NCBI GenBank assembly: GCA_041751425.1
Contig: JBGSXL010000013.1
Coordinates: 62,001 to 126,000, forward strand
DNA: 64,000 bases
From: JAVVEG01 sp041751425
Lineage (GTDB): Bacteria; Pseudomonadota; Gammaproteobacteria; Pseudomonadales; Pseudohongiellaceae
Direction: 5' to 3'
Part shown: positions 49,685 to 57,474 of the stretch, in pieces
Layout: every line of letters begins with the position of its first letter
Numbering within the stretch: position 1 is the first letter of the stretch
The notes under the pieces: generated by a model
Databases searched by the model: none
Seen by the model: only the letters and a program-made list of their open reading frames with translations
What the model was told of the DNA's origin: nothing
Program-made: the position numbers and the translations under genes

Positions 49685-50404
49685 ATGCCAGGCAGTACGC
49701 CACAATTGCTGGAACGAAGTACCGCACTGCCCTTCGCGTACCGTGTAGTGCGGGCTGCGCGGAAAACGCTGGCTGTATATGTGCATGATGCACGGGTGGA
49801 GGTTCGTGCGCCAAAACACACCAGCGATGCGGAGATAAGCGAGTTTATCCACAAGCATCTGCGCTGGATCAACCGTAAGCTGGCTTACAAGGCAGACCAG
49901 GCGCAGCAAATGCTGACAGTGGAGCATGGGGGGCTGATTTTCTACAAAGCGAAAAACCTGCGCATAGTGTTTGTGGAAGCCGGTAATGATGACGTGGTAG
50001 TGACGCCAACTGAATTTATCATTCAGGGTCGCAAGCTGGATGCAAAGCGCGCCAGAAAAATAATGGAGAGCTGGTTGCTGCAACAGGCAAAGTCCTGGTT
50101 GCCGGGCCGCACGCACGCACTGGCTGAACACATGCGCGTGGGTCACAAACTGAAAGAAGTAGTTTTTCGCAAGACCAAAACCAAATGGGGGCATTGCACA
50201 GCGTCAGGTCGCATTCAGTATAACTGGCTCATCATGTTGGCACCTGATGCCATCATCGATTATATGGTCTGCCATGAAACCTGCCATTTGCAGCAGATGA
50301 ACCATTCGAAAAAATACTGGCAATTAGTAGCTACGGTATGTCCGGAATATCGTTTTTACATCAAATGGCTGAAGCAACACGAACATCGATTCTGGCCCGA
50401 GTAA
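49685..50404 (+). CDS. YgjP-like zinc metallopeptidase (DUF45)
   Basis: This 239-residue protein contains the YgjP/WLM-type zinc motif: HETCH followed by LQQMNHSKKYW, where the third His comes from NHSKKYW. Upstream, RKTKTKWGHCTASGRIQYNW is the family signature. No signal peptide is seen. Its stop is followed by an 11-bp tandem repeat, beyond which the convergent TRAP permease gene ends. Two copies of CTATCCAGAGAC lie just before its start. The physiological substrate is not known. Confidence 0.9.
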   Translation: MPGSTPQLLERSTALPFAYRVVRAARKTLAVYVHDARVEVRAPKHTSDAEISEFIHKHLRWINRKLAYKADQAQQMLTVEHGGLIFYKAKNLRIVFVEAGNDDVVVTPTEFIIQGRKLDAKRARKIMESWLLQQAKSWLPGRTHALAEHMRVGHKLKEVVFRKTKTKWGHCTASGRIQYNWLIMLAPDAIIDYMVCHETCHLQQMNHSKKYWQLVATVCPEYRFYIKWLKQHEHRFWPE

Positions 50405-50413
50405 GAACAGCAC

Positions 50414-50446
50414 ACGACCAGAAGACGACCAGAAGACGACCAGAGG
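50414..50446. repeat. 11-bp tandem repeat, three units
   Basis: ACGACCAGAAG occurs at 50414-50424 and 50425-50435, with ACGACCAGAGG at 50436-50446. The array begins ten bases after the YgjP-like gene stop and fills most of the gap before the convergent permease gene. Confidence 0.9.
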
Positions 50447-50463
50447 ACGCTGCCAGCGCTGAA

Positions 50464-52470
50464 TCAGGCAGCTGCCACCGAGCGACGCTTTAACACCGTA
50501 GCCGCCAGACCAATCACGAGAAACACCAGGCTACCGCCAATCAATGCAAATTGATTGAAGTCGTATATTCCCCCGGAAGGAACAGCCAGCAATAAACCAG
50601 CAATACATACTGCTGTGCGCGCCAACAACCCTGCCTTACCATCACCCAGACGCCCGAAACCCAGCAAATATCCCTGCAATGCCGCCGACACCAGTGCTAC
50701 ACCGAGCAAAGCAGTTGCAATCACTTCGATAATTTCAAGCGGCGACCCCTGCAACAACATGGCCGGGTTGAACACAAAGAAAAATGGAATGAAATAAATA
50801 ATAGCGCCAAGTCGCATAGCTTCCCAGCCGGCGCGCATGGCTGACACCTGCGCAACCGATGCAGCTGCAAAAGCCGCTAACGCAACAGGCGGCGTGATGA
50901 AGCTGAGCATGCCCCAGTACATGATGAACATGTGCGAAGCCAACGGATCAAGGCCGGCATTAACCAACGCAGGTGCCAGCACAATTGCCAGGAAAATGTA
51001 GGCAGCGGTCACGGTCATGCCAATGCCCAACACGAAACTGGTTGCCGCACCCATGATCAACAATACCAGCACATTATCACCAGCCAGATACACCAGATCA
51101 TTCGCCAGCGTGCCAGCCATGCCGGTGACAGCCAGCGCACCGATGATTAGACCAATGGCTGCCAGAATGCCCGCCAGCTCCGCCATCAGGCGTCCGGTAG
51201 CCGCAACCAGCAGCATGAATTTCTCCAGTGACAGTTTGTGCGACGTGAATTGATTGATGACCAACAATAACCCGGTTGCAAAGAATGGTGCTGTCGCTTC
51301 ACGCTGCATATAGACCAATAGCCAGATGAGCGTCACGAATACTGCAATGAAATACCAGCCTTCGCGAAACACTTTGCCAAGTCGCGGCAGCTCTTCTTTC
51401 GGCAGACCCTTCAGATTGTTACGCGCGGAGTATGCATCGATCTGAATAAACAGTCCGAAGAAATACAGCAGAGATGGCACGATGGCAGCAATCGCAATGG
51501 TGACATAACTCACATTCAGGAAGCTGGCCATCACGAAGGCTGTAGCACCCATAATGGGCGGCATCATCACGCCGCCGGTAGAGGCGCAGGCTTCAACGCC
51601 TGCGGCATAACCCCGCGCGAAACCGACCCGGCGCATTGCCGGGATAGTCAGTGGTCCGGTAGTCAGCACATTCGTCACGGGACCACCACTCATGGAGCCC
51701 ATCAGGCCGCTGGAGAAAATTGCCACCTTGGCAGGACCACCGCGCATATGACCGAGAAGCGCAAACGCCAGATTGATGAAAAACGGACCGCCACCGGTGT
51801 ATTGCAAGGAAACACCGAACAGCAGAAATCCGAACACGAGCATGGCGAAGGACTGCATCGGAATACCGAACAAACTTTCTTCGCCCAGAATGTGGAATAT
51901 CGCCACGTCCTGGATGGGCATGCCGATACCGGCTACTACATCGGGCATTCTGTCGGCGTAAATGGGATACAGAGAAATAGTCAGCACGATAAAGAAAATG
52001 GGCCAGCCACCGGCGCGACGACCTGCTTCCAGGATGATGCCCCAGGTAATCATGGCCAGCCACACACCTATGGGTGGTGCTGCGTATTCCCATGCTTCCA
52101 GAACAATACGCTCTGCGAACCACGCGTAATAAATAAAGATCACCGCGATCACGGCCATGATGACCTTGTCGTACCAAGGGATGTATTCCAGGTTGTTGCG
52201 GTTGGACGGGAACGTGATAAATACCATGGTCAACATGAAGCCGGTTATCAAGTACAGATAGCGGCTGTCCAGCATCACGATGTCCATCATGAAGCCGAGG
52301 TTGAAGATCTGGTTAATAGCCAGGAAAGTTGAGACAGCCGTCAGCGTTGCCATCACTGCACGCCAGCGCATGCTCAGTACACGGTAGCGGCCGATCAGCG
52401 GAAGATCGTCATCGCCATCCAGGGGTGTTTTAAGTGGAATTTCTACTGAGGGCTGGTTGCTGTTGCTCAT
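50464..52470 (-). CDS. TRAP transporter fused permease (DctQM-type, TAXI system)
   Basis: This 668-residue inner-membrane permease fuses the small DctQ-type and large DctM-type TRAP subunits, with about 16 or more hydrophobic helices. Visible family blocks are GILVSLLLFGVSLQYTGGG-like segments around residue 215, MGSMSGGPVTNVLTTGPLTIP and VEACASTGGVMMPPIMGA. The solute-binding lipoprotein is encoded 68 bp upstream on the same strand, making a complete TAXI-type secondary transporter driven by ion gradients. The substrate cannot be read from sequence; TAXI systems mostly carry dicarboxylates and related acids. Confidence 0.92.
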   Translation of the reverse strand: MSNSNQPSVEIPLKTPLDGDDDLPLIGRYRVLSMRWRAVMATLTAVSTFLAINQIFNLGFMMDIVMLDSRYLYLITGFMLTMVFITFPSNRNNLEYIPWYDKVIMAVIAVIFIYYAWFAERIVLEAWEYAAPPIGVWLAMITWGIILEAGRRAGGWPIFFIVLTISLYPIYADRMPDVVAGIGMPIQDVAIFHILGEESLFGIPMQSFAMLVFGFLLFGVSLQYTGGGPFFINLAFALLGHMRGGPAKVAIFSSGLMGSMSGGPVTNVLTTGPLTIPAMRRVGFARGYAAGVEACASTGGVMMPPIMGATAFVMASFLNVSYVTIAIAAIVPSLLYFFGLFIQIDAYSARNNLKGLPKEELPRLGKVFREGWYFIAVFVTLIWLLVYMQREATAPFFATGLLLVINQFTSHKLSLEKFMLLVAATGRLMAELAGILAAIGLIIGALAVTGMAGTLANDLVYLAGDNVLVLLIMGAATSFVLGIGMTVTAAYIFLAIVLAPALVNAGLDPLASHMFIMYWGMLSFITPPVALAAFAAASVAQVSAMRAGWEAMRLGAIIYFIPFFFVFNPAMLLQGSPLEIIEVIATALLGVALVSAALQGYLLGFGRLGDGKAGLLARTAVCIAGLLLAVPSGGIYDFNQFALIGGSLVFLVIGLAATVLKRRSVAAA

Positions 52471-52538
52471 AGGTTTGGTCTTGAAATAATGAAATTCTTG
52501 TTATGGTTGTTTTTAGTTCCAACTGGAGTACTTGTGCC

Positions 52539-53744
52539 TTACTGTGAATCTGCCAGCGTGATAAGGCCTGCTGCATCCAGCACTTCTTCACGATAAGCAA
52601 GCCAGCCGCTTTCAAAAGCCTGGAAATCTTCCGGTCCGGTTGGCTCGTATTCAGCCCAGGCTGCAGCGAGCACCCGCTGCCGATTGAGATTGGCCTGCTG
52701 CGTTGCTTCTGCGGCATCAGTCCAGACGCCGATCTCGCGAAAATAACGCACCGCGGCATCGTGATAGGGAATGAAAGCATTTTCCAGTTGCTGCAGATCC
52801 ATGCGCCAACCCATCGCACCGGGGGCATTGTCCCTGTACTCGTCGTAATGCTCATGCATCACTTTAATCAGGTTATAGACGGTAGCGTCCTCCGCATCGT
52901 CCATGGCGACCAGCAACGGATAGGCCGACGTGAATACCTGAATGCCTTCTGGTGGAATAGTTGGGCCTTCGGTGGCGATATGTGGCACATACCATGGCAG
53001 GCGCGAGCGTACCCGGGCAACCGCTTCGGTGTCTTCAGGCGGAAAGCTGACAAACTTCAAGCCGCGCGGTGAGGCTTCAAGGCGTAACCATGGCGGCGAG
53101 TTGCAGGCACCACCAGCCGCGTCAGCACGATCATTGACCACAGCTTCGATAGAGGCGTTGTAGCCACCCACTTCTACAATGGTCACATCATCCCAGCCGA
53201 GATTGGCGTAGGACATCAGCGCCGTGCTGGCGTTGTTTAAAGAAGGAGCGCCTTGTACCCAGGTGACGCGTTTGCCGCGCAGATCATCGATGCTATTGAT
53301 ATTGGCATCTGCTGCAGTGGCGAACGTAAAGGAGCAGCTTTCGGAGTAGTTGGAGAGCAGGGCGCGGATGGGTTGCGGGCCCCAGATTTTCGCGGCGAAG
53401 TTCAGAATGCCTTCCTGAGCATAGACCGCCTCAGAACCACCGGCAGAAAAGTTGACCCGACCTGCACGCAGAGTTGCGAGACGTGATACATCATTACGGC
53501 CGGGTACCACACGCAGGTTGACCTGATAGTCACGCTGCAGAATGCTGCCTATGGCAACAGCCTGGCTATAGCCACCCGTGCCGGTAGGGTAGGCGGACCA
53601 GGCGATGGTGCGTGGCAGGTCAATAACGGCTGAACGGGCAGAAGCATCATCGCGACCACACCCCGACAGCGTCAGAAAACCAGCCAGAATTAGCAGGGAT
53701 TTGCCGGGCAAAAAAAAGCGGGTGGAATTGATACGGGTGAACAT
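52539..53744 (-). CDS. TAXI-family TRAP solute-binding lipoprotein
   Basis: This 401-residue protein is the extracytoplasmic receptor of the adjacent TRAP permease. It starts with a lipoprotein signal ending in LSGC, with Cys29 as lipidation site. TAXI features include IAWSAYPTGTGGYSQAVAIGS, NFSAGGSEAVYAQEG, and SIDDLRGKRVTWVQGAPS. Lipid anchoring is unusual for a soluble TRAP receptor. Length and motif order are normal for TAXI receptors apart from a C-terminal region rich in Ala/Glu. The permease follows after 68 bp. Confidence 0.92.
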   Translation of the reverse strand: MFTRINSTRFFLPGKSLLILAGFLTLSGCGRDDASARSAVIDLPRTIAWSAYPTGTGGYSQAVAIGSILQRDYQVNLRVVPGRNDVSRLATLRAGRVNFSAGGSEAVYAQEGILNFAAKIWGPQPIRALLSNYSESCSFTFATAADANINSIDDLRGKRVTWVQGAPSLNNASTALMSYANLGWDDVTIVEVGGYNASIEAVVNDRADAAGGACNSPPWLRLEASPRGLKFVSFPPEDTEAVARVRSRLPWYVPHIATEGPTIPPEGIQVFTSAYPLLVAMDDAEDATVYNLIKVMHEHYDEYRDNAPGAMGWRMDLQQLENAFIPYHDAAVRYFREIGVWTDAAEATQQANLNRQRVLAAAWAEYEPTGPEDFQAFESGWLAYREEVLDAAGLITLADSQ

Positions 53745-53944
53745 CGCTATCGGGTCTCCGCAATGACGTGCTTTTCTTGTTATGTCTGAGTGAGGCTAAC
53801 AGATGCTGCCAGCTCGTGACCGAAGCATACCGCAGCTATTCGGCTAATGCCATTGAGGGCCATGTAAGGTTAACGCAAGAGGATTGTAGTTTAACGAATT
53901 GGAAGCTGGAGGATTCCCGGTGGTCGTAAAGTGACAGATGAAGT

Positions 53945-54679
53945 TCAGGGTTTGCGGAATTGCAAATCCCACACCGCGTGCCCAAGTCGCTGACCACGCT
54001 TCTCGAATTTGGTGGATTGGCGTCTGCTGCTGTCGCTATATTGCTGCGGGCCTGCTGCATTGACCAGGCGGGGGGTGTCGTTTGCAGCCGCAGATTTTTC
54101 CTGATCGCTGAGTGTCAGCATCATATGCTCTGCGTACGGCTGCCAGTCTGTTGCCAGGTGTAACAAGCCACCGGGTTTGAGACGATTAATCAGCAACTCT
54201 AGGAATTCCGTCTGGATGAGCCTGCGTTTGTGATGACGCTTTTTATGCCAGGGGTCCGGAAAGAAAATCTGCACCACATCCAGAGAGTTCTCCGCAAAGC
54301 AATCCCGCAGGATTTCTTTGGCATCGTGGCAATACAGGCGCAGATTACTAATCTGGTTTTTCTCGATGTCATCCAGCAGTTTGCCGACACCTGGTCGGTG
54401 CACTTCAATGCCGATAAAATCCTGCTGCGGGTTCTCCATGGCCATCGCGGCCAGTGAGCTGCCCATGCCGAAACCGATCTCCAAAACCAATGGCGCGGTT
54501 CTGCCAAACACTGCAAATGCATCGAACGGTTCATTGACAATATCAATGCCATACTTTGGCCAATAATTTTCCAGCGCATGCTGCTGTGAAGGCGTCAGGC
54601 GCCCGCCTCGAATCACATAGCTGCGAATAGTGCGCATGAATTGAGCGGCAGGTGCGGAGTCGTTCTCGGGGGTTGTCAT
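53945..54679 (-). CDS. trmB: tRNA (guanine-N7-)-methyltransferase
   Basis: TrmB methylates N7 of G46 in the variable loop of tRNA using SAM. The 244-residue product shows PLVLEIGFGMGSSLAAMA (SAM loop), FIGIEVHRPGVGKLL, and the family signature VQIFFPDPWHKKRHHKRRLI. A C-terminal segment (TKFEKRGQRLGHAVWDLQF) holds the conserved tRNA-binding TKFExRG. It begins two bases beyond the thiG stop on the same strand, so the two are coupled. Confidence 0.97.
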   Translation of the reverse strand: MTTPENDSAPAAQFMRTIRSYVIRGGRLTPSQQHALENYWPKYGIDIVNEPFDAFAVFGRTAPLVLEIGFGMGSSLAAMAMENPQQDFIGIEVHRPGVGKLLDDIEKNQISNLRLYCHDAKEILRDCFAENSLDVVQIFFPDPWHKKRHHKRRLIQTEFLELLINRLKPGGLLHLATDWQPYAEHMMLTLSDQEKSAAANDTPRLVNAAGPQQYSDSSRRQSTKFEKRGQRLGHAVWDLQFRKP

Positions 54680-54681
54680 GC

Positions 54682-55470
54682 TCAGAAAAAAGTTCCATCG
54701 ATGGGGGAGGATGCGCTGGCGTAAAGTTTTCGTGGCATTCGACCGGCAAGAAACGCCTGGCGTCCGGCAATAACCGCGTGCTTCATCGCTTGTGCCATCA
54801 ACACTGGATTCTGCGCCTCGGCAATGGCGGTGTTCATCAGCACACCCTCACAGCCCAGCTCCATTGCAACTGTGGCATCTGACGCTGTTCCTACACCGGC
54901 ATCGACAATGATAGGCACTCTGGCGCTCTCAAGAATCATGCGAAGATTATAAGGATTGCGAATACCCAGACCCGAACCAATAGGCGCGCCGAGCGGCATC
55001 ACTGCAACGCAACCCAGTTCCTCCAGGCGCTTCGCGATCAGTGGATCATCGCTGGTGTATACCATGACATCGAAACCGTCCTTCACCAGCTCTTCTGCGG
55101 CAATTAAAGTCTCTGTGACATTGGGGTACAGTGTCTTTTGATCGCCAAGCACTTCCAGTTTCACCAGTTTGTGACCATCCAGAAGTTCCCGCGCCATTCT
55201 GCAGGTACGCACGGCATCAGCTGCCGTATAACAACCTGCCGTATTCGGCAGGATGGTGTACTCGCGAGGTGAAATGACTTCAAGCAGATTTGGCTCATCG
55301 GGATTCTGCCCGAGATTCACACGACGAATCGCGACCGTAATCATCTCAGCTCCGCTGGCTTGCAACGCTGTCAGATTCTGTTCGAAATCACGATACTTGC
55401 CACTGCCAACAATCAGGCGGGACTGATAGGTTTTACCTGCAATGGTTAATGGTGAATCGATCTTAGTCAT
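54682..55470 (-). CDS. thiG: Thiazole synthase
   Basis: ThiG condenses deoxyxylulose 5-phosphate, dehydroglycine and sulfur from ThiS-thiocarboxylate to form the thiazole of thiamine. The 262-residue TIM-barrel shows SRLIVGSGKYRDFEQNL, MITVAIRRVNLG, VAVMPLGAPIGSGLGI, and VPIIVDAGVGTASDATVAM. The Lys in VKLEVLGDQKTLYP is the Schiff-base site. thiS lies upstream (74 bp gap) and trmB directly downstream, so all three are probably in one operon. Confidence 0.97.
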   Translation of the reverse strand: MTKIDSPLTIAGKTYQSRLIVGSGKYRDFEQNLTALQASGAEMITVAIRRVNLGQNPDEPNLLEVISPREYTILPNTAGCYTAADAVRTCRMARELLDGHKLVKLEVLGDQKTLYPNVTETLIAAEELVKDGFDVMVYTSDDPLIAKRLEELGCVAVMPLGAPIGSGLGIRNPYNLRMILESARVPIIVDAGVGTASDATVAMELGCEGVLMNTAIAEAQNPVLMAQAMKHAVIAGRQAFLAGRMPRKLYASASSPIDGTFF

Positions 55471-55544
55471 CAGTTTTTCCGGAAGTGTCTAGTAAGCAGA
55501 GTATGTTCAAAAGATTAAGGTGTACCTTTGGCGCGGAATACAAA

Positions 55545-55745
55545 CTAACCGCCACCAATGGCATGCACGATTTCCAATGCATCACCATGGCTCAGAGGAT
55601 AATCATGATGTTTACTGCGGGGCAGAATCTCGCGATTCAACTCAACAGCCACTTTGACATTCGCCAAACCCAGTTGCGTCAGTAACTCCGACAAGGTAGT
55701 TCCCGCGGGAAGCTGCATACTATCGCCATTGACGCTCAGATGCAT
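55545..55745 (-). CDS. thiS: Sulfur carrier protein ThiS
   Basis: ThiS is a 66-residue ubiquitin-like protein that carries sulfur as a C-terminal thiocarboxylate to ThiG. The visible hallmarks are MHLSVNGDSMQLPAGTTLSE, VAVELNREILPRS, and the C-terminal AIGGG that is activated. I start it at ATG 55745 rather than at the longer frame, because ThiS proteins begin close to this point and GGA lies about nine bases upstream. It lies one base after the DUF423 gene stop and 74 bp before thiG. Confidence 0.92.
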   Translation of the reverse strand: MHLSVNGDSMQLPAGTTLSELLTQLGLANVKVAVELNREILPRSKHHDYPLSHGDALEIVHAIGGG

Positions 55746-55746
55746 T

Positions 55747-56127
55747 TCAAAATGTCCGTGCTGCATACATGGACCAGGCAAGCAACGCCCAGCCAGCAAG
55801 GAACATTACCCCGCCGATTGGGGTTATCGCACCAAGCCAGCGAATGCCGCTCAGGCTAAGCGCGTACAAACTGCCGGAGAAAAACAAAATGCCTAACAGG
55901 AATAGATAACCGCTGATGCGGAGCAGGTTGTTGCCTGGGAAATGCAGCGCCAGCAAGCCAACACCAAACAACGCTAATGCGTGGTACATATGATATTGCA
56001 CGCCGGTCTGAAAAGTATTGAGCAGTTCCGGAGTGAGTGAGTTTTTTAAACTGTGAGCGGCAAAGGCGCCAAGTGTGACAGCAATAAATCCATTCAAAGC
56101 AGCCAGTATGACAAAGGGAGTGTTCAT
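55747..56127 (-). CDS. DUF423 membrane protein (YgdD-like)
   Basis: This 126-residue inner-membrane protein has about four helices. The DUF423 signature is LAALNGFIAVTLGAFAAHSL and then FQTGVQYHMYHALALFGVGL, followed by GILFFSGSLYALSLSG and PIGGVMFLAGW. I chose ATG 56127 (MNTPFVIL) because AAGGA lies ten bases upstream; a longer frame starts at 56163. The function is unknown. It is followed within one base by thiS, so the two are probably cotranscribed, and is preceded by the rpoH terminator. Confidence 0.9.
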   Translation of the reverse strand: MNTPFVILAALNGFIAVTLGAFAAHSLKNSLTPELLNTFQTGVQYHMYHALALFGVGLLALHFPGNNLLRISGYLFLLGILFFSGSLYALSLSGIRWLGAITPIGGVMFLAGWALLAWSMYAARTF

Positions 56128-56190
56128 GATTATCAGTTCCTTTTTTGTTGTGGCCAGTTTCATGTTCGAGAAGAAACAGTGCCACCAATA

Positions 56191-56223
56191 AAAAAGCCGC
56201 TGGATTGACCCTCGCGGCTTTTT
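56191..56223 (-). terminator. Rho-independent terminator of rpoH
   Basis: AAAAAGCCGC (56191-56200) and GCGGCTTTTT (56214-56223) form a perfect 10-bp stem with a 13-base loop. On the minus strand it is followed by T residues and lies 31 bp after the rpoH stop. Confidence 0.92.
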
Positions 56224-56254
56224 ATCATGACAGCGTTTGAATGTCCGTCAATTG

Positions 56255-57115
56255 TCAGGCCAGAATCATGCCTTTCACTTTGTTCATGGCATTCTTTTCC
56301 AGTTGACGAATACGCTCGGCAGACACCTGATACTTGGCGGCCAGATCGTGCAGCGTTGCTTTCTCATCGCTCAACCAGCGGCTGGTGATGATATCTTTGC
56401 TGCGCTCGTCCAGTTGATCCATGGCCACATACAGGTCATTGGTCTTCTCTTCTTCCCACTCGGTTTCTTCAATATCGTGGGCCAGATTGGACTGATTGTC
56501 TTCCAGATAATTAGCCGGCGCTTTGTACGCTTCATCGTCATCACTGTCCGCATCGGCGTCGAAGGACATGTCGTAGGAACTCATGCGACCTTCCATCTGG
56601 CGGACTACTTTGGCGTCAACACCCAGATCGTCGGCGACGGCCTGTGCTTCATCATTGCTCAGCCAGCCCAGGGTTTTCTTGGCGCTGCGCAGGTTGAAGA
56701 ACAGTTTGCGCTGTGATTTGGTGGTCGCAATCTTGACGATACGCCAGTTGCGCAGGATAAATTCGTGCATTTCTGCCTTGATCCAATGCACCGCGAAAGA
56801 TACCAGGCGTACGCCCACTTCCGGGTTGAAGCGCTTGACCGCCTTCATCAGTCCAACGTTACCTTCCTGAATCAGGTCAGCTTGCGACAGGCCGTAGCCT
56901 GAGTAACTTTTTGCCATGTGCACAACGAAGCGCAGATGCGCCAGAACCAGCTGTCGCGCGGCATCCACATCGTCTTCATAGTAATACTGATTGGCTAATT
57001 CCCTTTCCTGTTCCGGCGTCAGCACAGCAATACTGTTCACTGACGCGATATAAGCCGTCAAATCACGACCCGGAACTATCGGGCCAATAACTTGTAAACT
57101 TCTTCCAGTACTCAT
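56255..57115 (-). CDS. rpoH: RNA polymerase sigma factor RpoH (sigma-32)
   Basis: RpoH directs transcription of heat-shock genes. The 286-residue product has region 2 (HLRFVVHMAKSYSGYGLSQADL, FNPEVGVRLVSFAVHWIKAEM), the RpoH box QRKLFFNLR which is unique to sigma-32 factors and needed for its control by FtsH and chaperones, an acidic linker (FDADADSDDDEAYK), and region 4 (ATLHDLAAKYQVSAERIRQLE). AAGG precedes the ATG by seven bases. A sigma-70-like promoter lies about 95 bp upstream. In many gammaproteobacteria rpoH follows ftsYEX directly; here three genes lie between. Confidence 0.97.
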   Translation of the reverse strand: MSTGRSLQVIGPIVPGRDLTAYIASVNSIAVLTPEQERELANQYYYEDDVDAARQLVLAHLRFVVHMAKSYSGYGLSQADLIQEGNVGLMKAVKRFNPEVGVRLVSFAVHWIKAEMHEFILRNWRIVKIATTKSQRKLFFNLRSAKKTLGWLSNDEAQAVADDLGVDAKVVRQMEGRMSSYDMSFDADADSDDDEAYKAPANYLEDNQSNLAHDIEETEWEEEKTNDLYVAMDQLDERSKDIITSRWLSDEKATLHDLAAKYQVSAERIRQLEKNAMNKVKGMILA

Positions 57116-57474
57116 AATTCGCCTTTACTGCCTTTGTTCGTTAACTCTTTGTACGTTAATTGGTTGTCTATTAACAGGATAATGATGAATAAAACCCCTG
57201 TCGTCGGCCGTGCATCATAGCGCCGGAAAAGACCGTGTTCAAGTCCCGTTTTTAGCAAAAAGCCTGTGTAGCAGCGCTACAACAAACTCTGGCTAACCCT
57301 GGTGCTGATGCCATTTGCCTTATCTTGGGTGCGAAAATTAATATTTCAAGGGCTGGCAAATAGCGATTAGTATATGCCCTGGGCTCGCTTTCGGCTGCTG
57401 ACAACAAGTTACCGAATAGATACCGACAGTATACGCCTTTCATTTCCATTAAAACGCTTTCTCCCGGAGTAAAA
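57116..57474. other. Divergent promoter region, rpoH / M13 peptidase
   Basis: The 359-bp gap serves rpoH on the minus strand and the M13 peptidase gene on the plus strand. It holds a clear rpoH promoter (57214-57242), a small GTAGC-AGC-GCTAC hairpin near 57268 and the GGAG ribosome site of the peptidase gene near 57466. No further gene is seen. Confidence 0.6.
57214..57242 (-). promoter_or_regulatory. Sigma-70-like promoter of rpoH
   Basis: On the minus strand TTGAAC (57242-57237) and TATGAT (57219-57214) are 17 bases apart. The start point would lie near 57207, about 92 bases before the rpoH ATG. Confidence 0.6.

Noticed and set aside
51593..52332. Long frames in other phases over the TRAP permease gene
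   Set aside because: They are shadows of the permease reading frame; their translations lack hydrophobic or domain patterns.
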